A stretch of 64,000 nt of DNA from Granulosicoccus sp036478565 (GCA_965224525.1 OZ245050.1:4712001-4776000); one strand, 5' to 3'. Positions 25,141 through 34,171 are shown, numbered from the stretch's first letter. Notes: generated by a model from the letters alone, not told the origin. Numbers and translations are program-made.

Positions 25141-26724
25141 ATGCAGTTAAGACGATTCATTGGTCAGGATACGCCAGCGACGCTGGCTGCTGTCAGGAAT
25201 GCCTTCGGCGACGATGCGATCATTCTGGCTAATCGTAGAATAGGCGAGCAGGTTGAAATAATCGCAACCGGTCAACTGGACGAAGCGGCGCTCGCTTCAG
25301 CTCGTCTGGATACCGCTGAGGCAGATGTTCAGTATTCTATGCAGTCAGTAGATAGTAATCAGTCGACTGAAATGGGCGATGCAGCCAATGAGTCAGCTCG
25401 TGCGGCTGAAGCAGAGGGGTGCCCTGAATCGAGCGAGACTGAAGAGTCATCTGTCGTGAGTGCTGCTGGTATTGTCGACGAGTCAGCGGTTGCAGGAGAT
25501 AGCGCAGAGCCTGTACCAACTGATATTGCCGACACTGCTTCATCAAGCAGCTCCGAGGCTGTGGAGCGTTCGCAGATTGCGAGTAAAGACACCATGATCG
25601 CTGATACAAGCTGCGATGCTGACGGGGAAAACCAGTCGATCAAACTCAATTCAGTCGAAACTGTCAAACAAACGAATGCTGACGAGACAGCCGAGCCAGA
25701 TGGGTCAGAATCGCCGTCTGCTAGTGCGAATGAAATTTTGCCTTCGACGGGGGTAAAGGCACACATCGACGAAATAGCAGTTCGCCTTGAAGAACGATTC
25801 CGGTGCCTGGAAGTGAACCTCTGGGGCAGCAGAAACCCAAAACGAAGTCTGCTGCTGCGTCAGCTTCTAAGCCTGGGTATTGGTGCGGAACTGGCGATAC
25901 GTCTGGCTGAGCGGGTACCACTGGGTAGTAGTTTGGATGAGGCGTTTCGTCACGCTTTGGCAATACTTAAGGATACGTTACCGGTGACCAGCGACAAACT
26001 GCTGGAGCCAGGTGTGACAGCATTGCATGGTGTAGAAGGTTCCGGCAAGACGACCGTGTTGATGAAGCTGGCAACACAATATGTCAAGCTATCCGGCAAT
26101 CAATCGATCGTCATAATCTGCGCTGATACCAGACGTATTGGTGCCTACGAAAGCCTTCAGGTTTTTGGTCGTTTGATTGGAGTGCCAGTTGTTCAGGCAC
26201 ACGAAAATGCAGAATTGGATAGCCTTCTGGCAGCATTCGAGCACAAGGCTCTGGTGCTGGTCGATCATTCGTCGCTGGAGCTTCCGGCTGCTATGCTGCC
26301 ATCATCCAAAGCTACCGCGACTCAGGGCGATACGGCAACAAGACCCTGCAGAGATGTGCTGGTTCTTTCTGCCAGTATGCAGGCTGCAACAACAGAGGCG
26401 TTGTTGTCAAATCTGGAAGGCTCGACGTTCAAGCATTGTGTATTGACTCATCTGGATTCTAGCGCTCGCCTGGGTGAACTCTTTGGCGCTTTGATTCGCC
26501 ATCATTTGCCGGTCGTGAGTTGGTCCGACACGGCGGCTGTTCAAGCGCCAATGCAAAGAGCGGATGCATCGGTGCTGGTCGCTACAGCTGTTGCCATGGG
26601 TAAACGACTGGTTAAGACGCCTGATGAAGAATGGCTAATGGCATTGATTCAGCCGGTTGGTGAAACCGCGCAACATCTATCGATCCCAGCGCTGCCGAAT
26701 CTAGAGGAGCCTGAGCCATGTTGA
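25141..26724 (+). CDS. flhF: Polar flagellum placement GTPase FlhF with eroded motifs
   Basis: A 527-residue SRP-type GTPase. The N-terminal B domain is clear (MQLRRFIGQDTPATLAAVRN), followed by a long acidic Ser/Ala linker (residues about 60-205), then N and G domains. The P-loop GVEGSGKTTVLMKLA and CADTRRIGA are kept. The G3 motif, normally DTAG, reads DHSS (ALVLVDHSSLE), and the G4 motif TKLD reads THLD. FlhF marks the cell pole for flagellar assembly. Whether this version hydrolyses GTP is doubtful. Placement after flhA is canonical, but no flhG follows. Confidence 0.88.
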   Translation: MQLRRFIGQDTPATLAAVRNAFGDDAIILANRRIGEQVEIIATGQLDEAALASARLDTAEADVQYSMQSVDSNQSTEMGDAANESARAAEAEGCPESSETEESSVVSAAGIVDESAVAGDSAEPVPTDIADTASSSSSEAVERSQIASKDTMIADTSCDADGENQSIKLNSVETVKQTNADETAEPDGSESPSASANEILPSTGVKAHIDEIAVRLEERFRCLEVNLWGSRNPKRSLLLRQLLSLGIGAELAIRLAERVPLGSSLDEAFRHALAILKDTLPVTSDKLLEPGVTALHGVEGSGKTTVLMKLATQYVKLSGNQSIVIICADTRRIGAYESLQVFGRLIGVPVVQAHENAELDSLLAAFEHKALVLVDHSSLELPAAMLPSSKATATQGDTATRPCRDVLVLSASMQAATTEALLSNLEGSTFKHCVLTHLDSSARLGELFGALIRHHLPVVSWSDTAAVQAPMQRADASVLVATAVAMGKRLVKTPDEEWLMALIQPVGETAQHLSIPALPNLEEPEPC

Positions 26725-27107
26725 GTGCTGTATTTGCACTGGTGATGCTAGTGGCAATGACCTTGATGACCGCATTGCTTGTCTGGTTCAGGTTGAGCAG
26801 TGTACTGGCTGTTTCGCAGTCCATTCAAAAACAACTCATCTGCGCGGAAATCAGAATGCATGAACTGACACGGTTACAGCAACAGTTTGATCAGCGATTG
26901 GACGAGCTTGCATCGGATGTGCTTAACCGTGATATATATCAGGCAAATGACCACAGACATCAGCAGGCGATTGACTCAGCGCGCGAGGGTATGAGCTCAA
27001 GGGCGCTGCGGCAGATGCATGGATTGTCCAGCGATGAAGCAGATCTGTTGTTGACGATGCACGCCAGTGAGAAACATTCGCCACAGACTACAGGTGTGGA
27101 GGACTAA
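26718..27107 (+). CDS. DUF2802-like membrane-anchored protein
   Basis: A 129-residue protein with an N-terminal membrane helix (residues 4-28), a coiled-coil middle and a C-terminal helix-turn-helix-like block (QAIDSAREGMSSRALRQMHG followed by LSSDEADLLLTMH), which resembles DUF2802 proteins found near stator and chemotaxis genes in gammaproteobacteria. Function is unknown. It overlaps the end of flhF and precedes pomA by 3 bases. Confidence 0.65.
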   Translation: MLSAVFALVMLVAMTLMTALLVWFRLSSVLAVSQSIQKQLICAEIRMHELTRLQQQFDQRLDELASDVLNRDIYQANDHRHQQAIDSAREGMSSRALRQMHGLSSDEADLLLTMHASEKHSPQTTGVED

Positions 27108-27110
27108 ACT

Positions 27111-27887
27111 ATGGATATCGCAACGCTATTAGGTTTATTTGGTGGCCTTGGTGTCATAGTCGCTACCGTATTCATTGGTGGCAGCGCTGGTCAGTTTATT
27201 AATATACCCAGCATCGTTGTAGTGGTTGGTGGCACCATGATGGTAACTCTGGCGCAGATATCGTTGGCACAGTTTTTCGGCTCCTTCAAGGTCGTCTTGC
27301 GTGCCTTCATGCACAAATCCACCAGTGCCGAGAGCCTGATTGAAGAGGCGATTGAGCTTGCTGGAGTAGCGCGCAAGGAAGGCGTTCTTGCGCTTGAAGG
27401 GCGTGATATTAGTCACCCTTTTCTGGACAACGGCGTGCGTATGTGTATTGACGGACACGCAACGGAAATCGTACAGAAAATGTTATCCAAAGATATTAAT
27501 CTTGAGCTGGACAGACAGCTGACTGGTGTCAAAATGTTCAAATCGATTGCTGAGGCGGCACCGGCAATGGGCATGATTGGTACGCTTATCGGTCTGGTGC
27601 AGATGCTTGCCAATATGGATGATCCAAAATCCATCGGACCGGCGATGGCCGTGGCGCTGCTGACAACACTCTATGGTGCAATAATAGCCAATGCAATTGC
27701 ATTGCCTATAGCCGCCAAACTGCAATCCATCAGTGCTGCTGATAGGTTGAACAAGATGTTGATTCTTGAGTCTGTCGCAGGCATTCAGGAGGGAACCAAC
27801 CCTCGAGTACTGCAGCAATTGTTGACAACGTACCTGCCAGAGAGCAAGCGAGAAGCTGCCATGGCCAGCAAAACAAAGGCGGCATAG
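27111..27887 (+). CDS. pomA: Flagellar stator protein PomA/MotA
   Basis: A 258-residue stator protein with four membrane helices and family segments APAMGMIGTLIGLVQMLANM and LLTTLYGAIIANAIALPIA. The N-terminus MDIATLLGLFGGLGVI is like PomA of sodium-driven motors. It couples ion flow to FliG rotation. A GGAGG site lies 8 bases before the ATG. Sodium use is inferred from family resemblance. Confidence 0.9.
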   Translation: MDIATLLGLFGGLGVIVATVFIGGSAGQFINIPSIVVVVGGTMMVTLAQISLAQFFGSFKVVLRAFMHKSTSAESLIEEAIELAGVARKEGVLALEGRDISHPFLDNGVRMCIDGHATEIVQKMLSKDINLELDRQLTGVKMFKSIAEAAPAMGMIGTLIGLVQMLANMDDPKSIGPAMAVALLTTLYGAIIANAIALPIAAKLQSISAADRLNKMLILESVAGIQEGTNPRVLQQLLTTYLPESKREAAMASKTKAA

Positions 27888-27898
27888 AGAGTCCCGCC

Positions 27899-28681
27899 AT
27901 GGAAGATGATGAATGTCCTGAGTGCGAAGAAGGACTGCCGGCGTGGATGGCGACATTTGCTGATCTCATGTCGCTGTTGATGTGTTTTTTTGTATTACTA
28001 CTGTCGTTTTCAGAGATGGATGTCCAAAAGTACAAGCAGGTTGCCGGGTCGATGAAACTGGCGTTCGGTGTGCAGAGGCAGATCAAGGCTGACGATATAC
28101 CCAAGGGCACATCTGTTGTAAAACAGGAGTTTTCACCGGGGCCGCCAGACCCTTCAATCATCAAAAGAATTCAGCAGGAAACGGTAGAAAACGTCCAAAT
28201 CCCCGAAGCACGGCTGGATGCGATAGAAGAGTTGCTCAGTAAGATTGAAGCACAGCTTGAAGATGAGATTGAAGCGGAGGTGCTTGAAGTTTTCGGCACG
28301 GAGTACGGGGTTATGATAAGGGTTCGCGAGCAAGATGCATTTCCATCCGGTAGCGCAGAGCTTCAGACGCCGTTCTTACCGGTGCTTGAAAAGCTGGTTA
28401 ACGTTTTTGAGGACACGGAAGGGAAAATAATTGTTGCAGGTCATACTGACAATGTCCCTATCTCTACCAACACCTACCCGTCCAACTGGGTCTTGTCATC
28501 GGCTCGTTCTGCCGCTGTGGTTCACTATCTGTCCACGCTAAAGCTTACCGACCCGGCGCGCATAGAAATTCGTGCCTATGCAGACACCAGGCCGGTTGTC
28601 GAAAACAGTACATCTGAAAACAGAGCGCGTAACAGGCGGGTTGAAATCAATATCAATCTACCCGATGGAGAAGACCAATGA
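27899..28681 (+). CDS. pomB: Flagellar stator protein PomB/MotB
   Basis: A 260-residue protein with one membrane helix bearing the ion-binding Asp (WMATFADLMSLLMCFFVLLL; D near residue 22) and a C-terminal OmpA-like peptidoglycan-binding domain (VAGHTDNVPISTNTYPSNW, NRARNRRVEI). The cysteine and FVLLLSFSEMD pattern match PomB. A predicted plug segment follows the helix. Its end overlaps the PilZ gene start. Confidence 0.92.
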   Translation: MEDDECPECEEGLPAWMATFADLMSLLMCFFVLLLSFSEMDVQKYKQVAGSMKLAFGVQRQIKADDIPKGTSVVKQEFSPGPPDPSIIKRIQQETVENVQIPEARLDAIEELLSKIEAQLEDEIEAEVLEVFGTEYGVMIRVREQDAFPSGSAELQTPFLPVLEKLVNVFEDTEGKIIVAGHTDNVPISTNTYPSNWVLSSARSAAVVHYLSTLKLTDPARIEIRAYADTRPVVENSTSENRARNRRVEININLPDGEDQ

Positions 28682-29256
28682 GTTCCAGTGATAATCGTCG
28701 TTCCGCGTTTCGCGTCAACGACCAGGTGTCGTTGGCGGTACGGCCGCTGGAGTTGAACGAGCTGCCGATAATCGAGGCGGGTTTCGATGCCTACCGTTTA
28801 CACTATTGCATAACAAGTCATCTTGATCATCAGCGCAAGCAACAGTTGCCGTTGATGCGGCGGGTTGAATCAAACGATCCGGATATCGCAAAGTATCTGA
28901 TGCACTTGGAAAACCAGATTCAGCGCCTGGCGGATCAGGTCACCCGCGAGGATTCTGACAACGGGGGCGACAATGCCATCCTGGTTGAAGTGGATTTGTC
29001 TGCAAGTGGTATGCGGTTCAGATCATCGCGGAATTTTCAACCGGAGCAGCATCTGGAGTTGGTGCTGCGATTGATGCCTGCGGTAACAACCGTATTGACT
29101 GTCGCCAGAGTAGTTCGATCGCGACCGATTGAGGTTGGTGGCGGCTATATGGTGTCTGTAGAATTTGAGATTCTGCATGAAGAGGATCGCGAGGCTCTTA
29201 TACAGCACGTTATCGGTGTACAGAATACAGAACTGCAGAAGCGTTGGGCTGGCTGA
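28678..29256 (+). CDS. PilZ-domain cyclic-di-GMP receptor
   Basis: A 192-residue protein with an N-terminal RRSAFRV, matching the RxxxR switch, and VDLSASGMRF near residues 103-112, matching the D/NxSxxG motif of PilZ domains; together these bind cyclic di-GMP in characterised members. The two motifs lie about 95 residues apart, more than in a plain PilZ domain, so a helical insert separates them. It overlaps pomB by ATGA, so it is coupled to the stator genes, and a role as a motor brake like YcgR is plausible but inferred. Confidence 0.75.
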   Translation: MSSSDNRRSAFRVNDQVSLAVRPLELNELPIIEAGFDAYRLHYCITSHLDHQRKQQLPLMRRVESNDPDIAKYLMHLENQIQRLADQVTREDSDNGGDNAILVEVDLSASGMRFRSSRNFQPEQHLELVLRLMPAVTTVLTVARVVRSRPIEVGGGYMVSVEFEILHEEDREALIQHVIGVQNTELQKRWAG

Positions 29257-29274
29257 TCCAGGTTAAGTACCAGT

Positions 29275-30522
29275 TCAAGTCTGAGTTTCAGAGTTTAGTG
29301 AGCCAGCTCTCCCTTCATCCTTACCCTCTATTAGCCAGTGATCAAGTGCGCCTTTATAGTTCGTTTTTATAAAAACGTCACTATTGTCAGATCCAGGAAT
29401 GGGAATAGCCACGCTTAATCCTAGATCGGGGTTTGCTTCAATATAATATTTAGGGTCGAAATGAATCGAGCCTCTACTACCCTTGTGTATTCCGATATTT
29501 ATAAAATGTTCATAAGCGCCAGTATAATTTTCGCTACCCAGTTCTTCAGCTATAACAGGGTTTTGTTCGAGGTAGTATTTTGGGTCAAAAGCCAATGACG
29601 GTGCTCTGCCTTCTTGCATTCCATGTCGGTACCAATGTATATAAGCCCCCTGGTGGTTATCTTCTCCAAAGGCGTCAGCCACGTCGGTATTTTGCTCCAG
29701 ATAGTATTCAGCATCAAAGCCATTGGGTATGCTATTTTCGTCCTTTTTATATACAGCATTGATTGAGGCTATATCTCCGGTGCTTAAATGATCCCTTTGC
29801 CCCAGGTAAACGCCGTCAGGCAAAGTGGCATCAGGTTTGATTACGATTGTTGGTCCATTACCATTACTCAGGCCACTTTCGCGATAGTGCATAACAGAAT
29901 CAGGGTCATATGGGCCAACAATAGTGCCTTCACTCAGGATAAAATTATGTTCGTAACCTTCAACGACATTTTCTAGGCGAATATCTATAGTCTCTGTGCT
30001 GTTGGGGTGTTGTTGAGCATGCTCAAATCCTAAAGCATGCATAAGCTCATGAGCTACTACGATTTTATTATTTTTATGGCTATCATGTATAGCCACCATT
30101 TGCTTTCCTCCCACCCTCCCTAAGTTGGAATAACTGCCAACGCCTCCACTCACTCTAGAAAAAGATATATAGTCTTTTGGGCCATATTCTGCCAGGCCAT
30201 CGTGATTAATGTCGGGTAGTTCAACAAAAATAACATTCGTTTGACTGCTGATTGTTGCCATGCCGTCAAGCATTGCGGTTTTATCTTTTTCTAAAACCGA
30301 AGGGTCAAAGGTATACGGCACAACGCCATAAGGCCAATGTAAATCACTATTTGGATTTACTGCCTGGCTTTTAACAATCCCACTTCTTTCGGCATCGGCT
30401 AATGTTGGATGTCTTGTTAAGAACTCATCTAACACCGAAATGATTGAAGCTTGATCCCTGTTGGCTTGTGGTTCTTCCTTGTCAAATGGTCTGTAGATAG
30501 TATGTGATGTGTTGATTCGCAT
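29275..30522 (-). CDS. Astacin-like metalloprotease with C-terminal repeats
   Basis: A 415-residue protein. The metzincin zinc motif HELMHALGFEH lies near residue 160, and the Met-turn SVMHY near residue 210, as in astacins. The last 145 residues contain three repeats of the FDPKYYLEQNPxxA...EGR type (about 43, 43 and 56 residues), known from other secreted bacterial proteins. No N-terminal signal peptide is visible, so export would need another route. The gene is more AT-rich than its flagellar neighbours, suggesting acquisition. It faces the PilZ gene tail to tail. Confidence 0.82.
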   Translation of the reverse strand: MRINTSHTIYRPFDKEEPQANRDQASIISVLDEFLTRHPTLADAERSGIVKSQAVNPNSDLHWPYGVVPYTFDPSVLEKDKTAMLDGMATISSQTNVIFVELPDINHDGLAEYGPKDYISFSRVSGGVGSYSNLGRVGGKQMVAIHDSHKNNKIVVAHELMHALGFEHAQQHPNSTETIDIRLENVVEGYEHNFILSEGTIVGPYDPDSVMHYRESGLSNGNGPTIVIKPDATLPDGVYLGQRDHLSTGDIASINAVYKKDENSIPNGFDAEYYLEQNTDVADAFGEDNHQGAYIHWYRHGMQEGRAPSLAFDPKYYLEQNPVIAEELGSENYTGAYEHFINIGIHKGSRGSIHFDPKYYIEANPDLGLSVAIPIPGSDNSDVFIKTNYKGALDHWLIEGKDEGRAGSLNSETQT

Positions 30523-30939
30523 AACGCTAGTGATAGTTTCTCGAGGGAGATAACAGGCTCAAACTCTGTGGCTGGAATGCTAGTGTAGCGCTTGAGAAGC
30601 GTTGGCCTATAGGTGAAAACCCTAAGATTATGACGGAGAGACTAATGATATGGATATTCGTAAAGTGAAGTTGGCCCTAATTATCTGATAAACCCGATGT
30701 AATACACCCCTTCATTGGTTGAAGTTTGTTACGTCAAACTATTTGCGCGGTCCATATGCCCAAAGAAGGTCGAGCGGCGGGCGCGACCCGAAAGGCCAAG
30801 CGCAGAGTCCAGTTCAGTGCGTCAGCTTTGGTCAGGGATGTTGGGCGACGGTATGTATGCTCGATTGATGGGCTACGGATCGAGGCATTGCACAATGCAC
30901 TTTTAAAGCATACTTCTCAGATAACTGTTACGGATATTT
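30523..30939. other. Intergenic stretch without a convincing gene
   Basis: AT-rich near the protease and GC-richer towards 30760-30860. A short open frame on the plus strand (about 30756-30983, arginine-rich start) has no ribosome site and overlaps the next gene; I do not call it. No clear terminator. Confidence 0.4.
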
Positions 30940-31227
30940 CTATGCGTCAACGGCTATGTTTTCAAGATTACACAATGAAATGAAGCGGCAGTACCGCCAG
31001 TAGCCAGCAACCACTTCCGGGTGTAATGCAATTGCTTCACCGTTGCCGTCCCACTCTACAACCCAATGCTCAGGTAAGCAGGCAAAGCTGTGTGTGTCTG
31101 ATAATTGTCCTTGTGCAGTCTGCGATAGGTGTGTTTCACCGGTTTGCCTGTGCGCGAATGCGGGCTGGAATCCTGACCACAAGTCCAGACAGGCAGTGTT
31201 GGGGATGTTGTTGCTTACATTTTTCAT
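30940..31227 (-). CDS. Small unknown protein downstream of fliT-like gene
   Basis: A 95-residue product from ATG at 31227; a TTG at 31278 would overlap the preceding gene. Segments LDLWSGFQPAFAHRQTGETH and HWVVEWDGNGEAIALHPEVV look like a folded small domain rather than random translation. No known domain. It follows the fliT-like gene on the same strand, so it may be the last gene of the fliD-fliS group. Confidence 0.45.
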   Translation of the reverse strand: MKNVSNNIPNTACLDLWSGFQPAFAHRQTGETHLSQTAQGQLSDTHSFACLPEHWVVEWDGNGEAIALHPEVVAGYWRYCRFISLCNLENIAVDA

Positions 31228-31258
31228 AGGGCGTGGGTATGTGTCCGGAGATTCCGGG

Positions 31259-31603
31259 TCAGGCGTATCTGGAGCCAACCAGAGATTGCGCGTTCAGATA
31301 ACCCTGGCGTGCCGCCTGCCTTGCGCGCTGGTCGGCCCCGGTGAGTGCGTGTTTGTTGCGCGCCTTGACAGCCATGGCCTGAACTTCAGTATCTATTTGT
31401 TGAATGGCATCGCGGAGTTGCTTTCGCTCAGGGTCAGATCCCTGTGCATCAGTACATGCACAATTCGTATTCAGTAGTAGCAGTCTTTCCTCGTCCTGCT
31501 GCAGAACAAGGTCCCAGTCCTGTCGCTCTGCTGAACTCTGCATATTCTGTGTAATTCGCAGTAATGACTGCAGCCCGCACAGGCTTAACGGTTGCTCGCT
31601 CAT
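31259..31603 (-). CDS. FliT-like flagellar chaperone
   Basis: A 114-residue, mostly helical protein with Gln/Glu/Arg-rich heptads (WDLVLQQDEERLLLLN). FliT proteins bind the filament cap FliD before export. Sequence similarity is weak; the call rests on size, helical character and the fliD-fliS-fliT order. Its ATG overlaps the fliS stop. Confidence 0.6.
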   Translation of the reverse strand: MSEQPLSLCGLQSLLRITQNMQSSAERQDWDLVLQQDEERLLLLNTNCACTDAQGSDPERKQLRDAIQQIDTEVQAMAVKARNKHALTGADQRARQAARQGYLNAQSLVGSRYA

Positions 31604-31995
31604 GACGGCTGGCTTTCTGGAGAAATTTGCATCCAGGCATCATGCAGGGTAACCAGTACATCCAGTGCAGATGCCAGGCAGGTATCGTCCTGATTCCTGC
31701 TTGCAATCAACAGCTGCTCGGTGACGTAGGTATACAGACCAAACAGTTGCGAAGACAGCTCGTCGTTCTCAGGGTCCAGCAATGAACCTTGTAACTCATG
31801 CACGATGGCCAGAGTCTTGTCGAGCGAACGATGCAGCTCAGTACGGTTCTTTCTGTCCAGATGCACTCGAGCCATATTGACTCGGCTGATGGCGCTCTGG
31901 TAGAGGAGACTGGTTAGCTCATGTGGGGATGCGCCCTCAATAAGCGTGGCTCTGTGAACAGCGCCATAGGCATTGCTGGCGTGTGACATCATCAT
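31600..31995 (-). CDS. fliS: Flagellin chaperone FliS
   Basis: A 131-residue helical chaperone that binds the flagellin C-terminus in the cytoplasm and prevents early polymerisation. Family segments are visible: LIEGASPHELTSLLYQSAIS and LSSQLFGLYTYVTEQLLIAS. Any of three ATGs at the start (MMM) may be used. It follows fliD by 13 bases. Confidence 0.9.
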   Translation of the reverse strand: MMMSHASNAYGAVHRATLIEGASPHELTSLLYQSAISRVNMARVHLDRKNRTELHRSLDKTLAIVHELQGSLLDPENDELSSQLFGLYTYVTEQLLIASRNQDDTCLASALDVLVTLHDAWMQISPESQPS

Positions 31996-32008
31996 TTATT
32001 GCAGCACC

Positions 32009-33295
32009 CTAGTAAGACAGTCGGTTCTGAAGGTAACTTCCTGATGCCTGAAGTTGAGAGACTACCTGGTCCATTACAGTGAACTGCCGACGGTACCGCT
32101 CTTCGGTTCGTCCCAGTTTGTATTCCAGACGCTCAATTTGAGTATCAAGTGATTGACGTCTGTTATCTATACCGTCATTCCGACCGGCGATGATGCCACC
32201 TGCCTGCGTGTATTGATCCAGAACTCCCTCAAGCTTGTTTGCCAGGCCAGTGTCTTTCTCTGCGAAAGCATTGATGAAATTTTCCAGACCGTTTTTTTGA
32301 GCGTCGTTTAGTTTTGTCTCATCGATGCTCAAAGTGCCATAACGATCAAAGGTAAACCCGAGCGATAAGGGAGACATTGAATCTCCATTGGCAAGCTCTA
32401 TCGGCGCACTGAACAGGTTCCGAACTTTCGCTTCTATATTTCTTGGCATGCGATCACCGTTGAGTTCCGTCTCTGCAAGCGTCGTCAGCGTATCTCGAAG
32501 ACCATTGTAGTTGGTAACGAATTCGTCCAGGCTGGTTCTGAGGCTTTCGGTGTCGCGGCTAGTGTTGACTTCCGCTTTTCCAACACCGGTAAGCGACAAT
32601 GTTACGCCACTCATAACGTCAGAAACAGAATTGGATGAACCAGTGACAGCGAAGCCATCGACAATCAACTCAGCGTCACTTGCAGGTGTGATATCTGCAA
32701 ATCCAATACCCGTGCCGGTGGCGCTGCCGCCGAGCGTTATGGCGTTAGCGGTTCCTGATTCTTTTGCTGTCAGTATCAATCGACTGCCGCCATCCACATT
32801 CAGAATGCTGGCAACCACACTGGTGTTATCAACCGAATCATTGATAGCGTCGCGCAGGTCGAGCAGCGTGCTGTTGCCCGCACCGATGTCGATATCAAAA
32901 CTGTTTTCGCCGGAGCTGAACGACCAGTTACCGGTAGATACACTGGCGTCGGTTGAGGCATAGGCCTGTGAGGCAACACGATGTCCTTGTGCCAGAGCCA
33001 GAACTTCAATCTCGTGTGACTCACCTGCACCACCGCCGGTGGCTTCAGCGGTAAACACCGCTTCATCGGAAGTGTTTGCCACAAATGGACCGAACTTTGA
33101 GGCATCGCCCATGGTGCGAGCGTTGGTCGCCAGTTCATTAAGGGCGCTCTTTACTGAGCCAAATGCACTCAGTTCAACATCCAGTCCTTTACGCTTTTCT
33201 TCCAGCGCAGTGATTGGTTGCTGTTCCAGTGTCATCAGCTGTGAGAGGATCGACTCGATGTCGATTCCAGAACCAACGCCTGCTGCAGTAATCAT
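32009..33295 (-). CDS. fliD: Flagellar filament cap FliD
   Basis: A 428-residue filament cap. The N-terminus AAGVGSGIDIESILSQLMTL and the C-terminal coiled coil with the LGRTEERYRRQFTVMD and SGSYLQNRLSY segments are diagnostic. The middle contains the usual variable domains. Complete. A 72-base gap with a hairpin separates it from the flagellin gene upstream. Confidence 0.95.
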   Translation of the reverse strand: MITAAGVGSGIDIESILSQLMTLEQQPITALEEKRKGLDVELSAFGSVKSALNELATNARTMGDASKFGPFVANTSDEAVFTAEATGGGAGESHEIEVLALAQGHRVASQAYASTDASVSTGNWSFSSGENSFDIDIGAGNSTLLDLRDAINDSVDNTSVVASILNVDGGSRLILTAKESGTANAITLGGSATGTGIGFADITPASDAELIVDGFAVTGSSNSVSDVMSGVTLSLTGVGKAEVNTSRDTESLRTSLDEFVTNYNGLRDTLTTLAETELNGDRMPRNIEAKVRNLFSAPIELANGDSMSPLSLGFTFDRYGTLSIDETKLNDAQKNGLENFINAFAEKDTGLANKLEGVLDQYTQAGGIIAGRNDGIDNRRQSLDTQIERLEYKLGRTEERYRRQFTVMDQVVSQLQASGSYLQNRLSY

Positions 33296-33328
33296 GTGTG
33301 AGAATTCTCCTGATCAGGGGGCATCCAC

Positions 33329-33344
33329 GAGGCCAGGTGGCCTC
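33329..33344 (-). terminator. Hairpin after flagellin gene 4
   Basis: GAGGCCA-gg-TGGCCTC, 24 bases past the flagellin stop. No T-run on the minus strand, so it may be an mRNA 3' stabiliser or a weak terminator. The GAGGCCA core recurs after the other flagellin genes. Confidence 0.4.
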
Positions 33345-33367
33345 ACGGTTTCAGACCTGTCAAAACT

Positions 33368-34171
33368 CTAACCCAACAGTTGCAGAACACTCTGCGGTGC
33401 AGAGTTGGCCTGTGAGACCATCGCGTTACCTGCCTGTTGCAGGATTTGCGAACGAGTCAGGTTCGCTGTCTCTACGGCGAAGTCTGCATCCATGATGCGG
33501 CCGCGTGCAGCGGACTGATTTTCAACACCGATTTGCAGGTTGTTGATAGCACTTTCGAAGCGGCTTTGCACAGCTCCATAGCTGGCGCGTGAGGTGGTTA
33601 CAGCGTCAATTTTTGTATCGATGTCGCCGATAGCGGTGTTGGATTTTGCAACATCCAGAATATCGCCCCCAACTGCGGCGATAGCTGTGGTTGTGATGGC
33701 TAGAGTTTCACCAACATTTGCACCAACCTGGAAAGTAAATGCACCGGCGTCAGCGCCAATGATTTTGTTGCCGTTGAACTGAGTGGTGCCTGCTATGCGA
33801 GTAATTTCGTCATCCAGTTCCTGGTACTCCGCATCCAGATTGACTCTGTCGGAGGCGCTGTTGGTACCGTTTGCAGACTGTACTGCCAGCTCACGCATGC
33901 GCTGCAGCATATTACCCACTTCGTTCAAACCGCCTTCAGCAGTTTGAGACAGTGAAATGCCGTCGTTCGCATTGCGGATAGCGACGTTCATGCCGCGAAC
34001 CTGGGTGTTCATGCGTTCAGCGATAGCAAGTCCAGCAGCATCGTCCTTGGCGCTGTTAACGCGCAGACCGGAACTAATTCGTTGCATGGAGGTGGCCATG
34101 GTGGCCTGTGATCGACCCAGGTTTCGCTGGGCTGTTAACGACATCACATTAGTGTTAATCGTTTGTGCCAT
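33368..34171 (-). CDS. fliC: Flagellin, copy 4
   Basis: A 267-residue flagellin, near the minimum length, with conserved D0/D1 ends (MAQTINTNVMSLTAQRNLGR; RSQILQQAGNAMVSQANSAP) and a very short variable middle (residues about 165-195). It assembles into the filament outside the cell. It has its own sigma-28-like promoter and a leader of about 90 bases. Nearest to fliD in the array. Variable part reads VGGDILDVAKSNTA. Confidence 0.95.
   Translation of the reverse strand: MAQTINTNVMSLTAQRNLGRSQATMATSMQRISSGLRVNSAKDDAAGLAIAERMNTQVRGMNVAIRNANDGISLSQTAEGGLNEVGNMLQRMRELAVQSANGTNSASDRVNLDAEYQELDDEITRIAGTTQFNGNKIIGADAGAFTFQVGANVGETLAITTTAIAAVGGDILDVAKSNTAIGDIDTKIDAVTTSRASYGAVQSRFESAINNLQIGVENQSAARGRIMDADFAVETANLTRSQILQQAGNAMVSQANSAPQSVLQLLG

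Noticed and set aside
30520..30527. CATAACGC at the protease start as an integron cassette boundary
   Set aside because: No folded attC partner sequence exists nearby; the match is probably chance.
30756..30983. Small arginine-rich open frame on the plus strand
   Set aside because: No ribosome site, no recognisable domain, and overlap with the more plausible gene on the minus strand.
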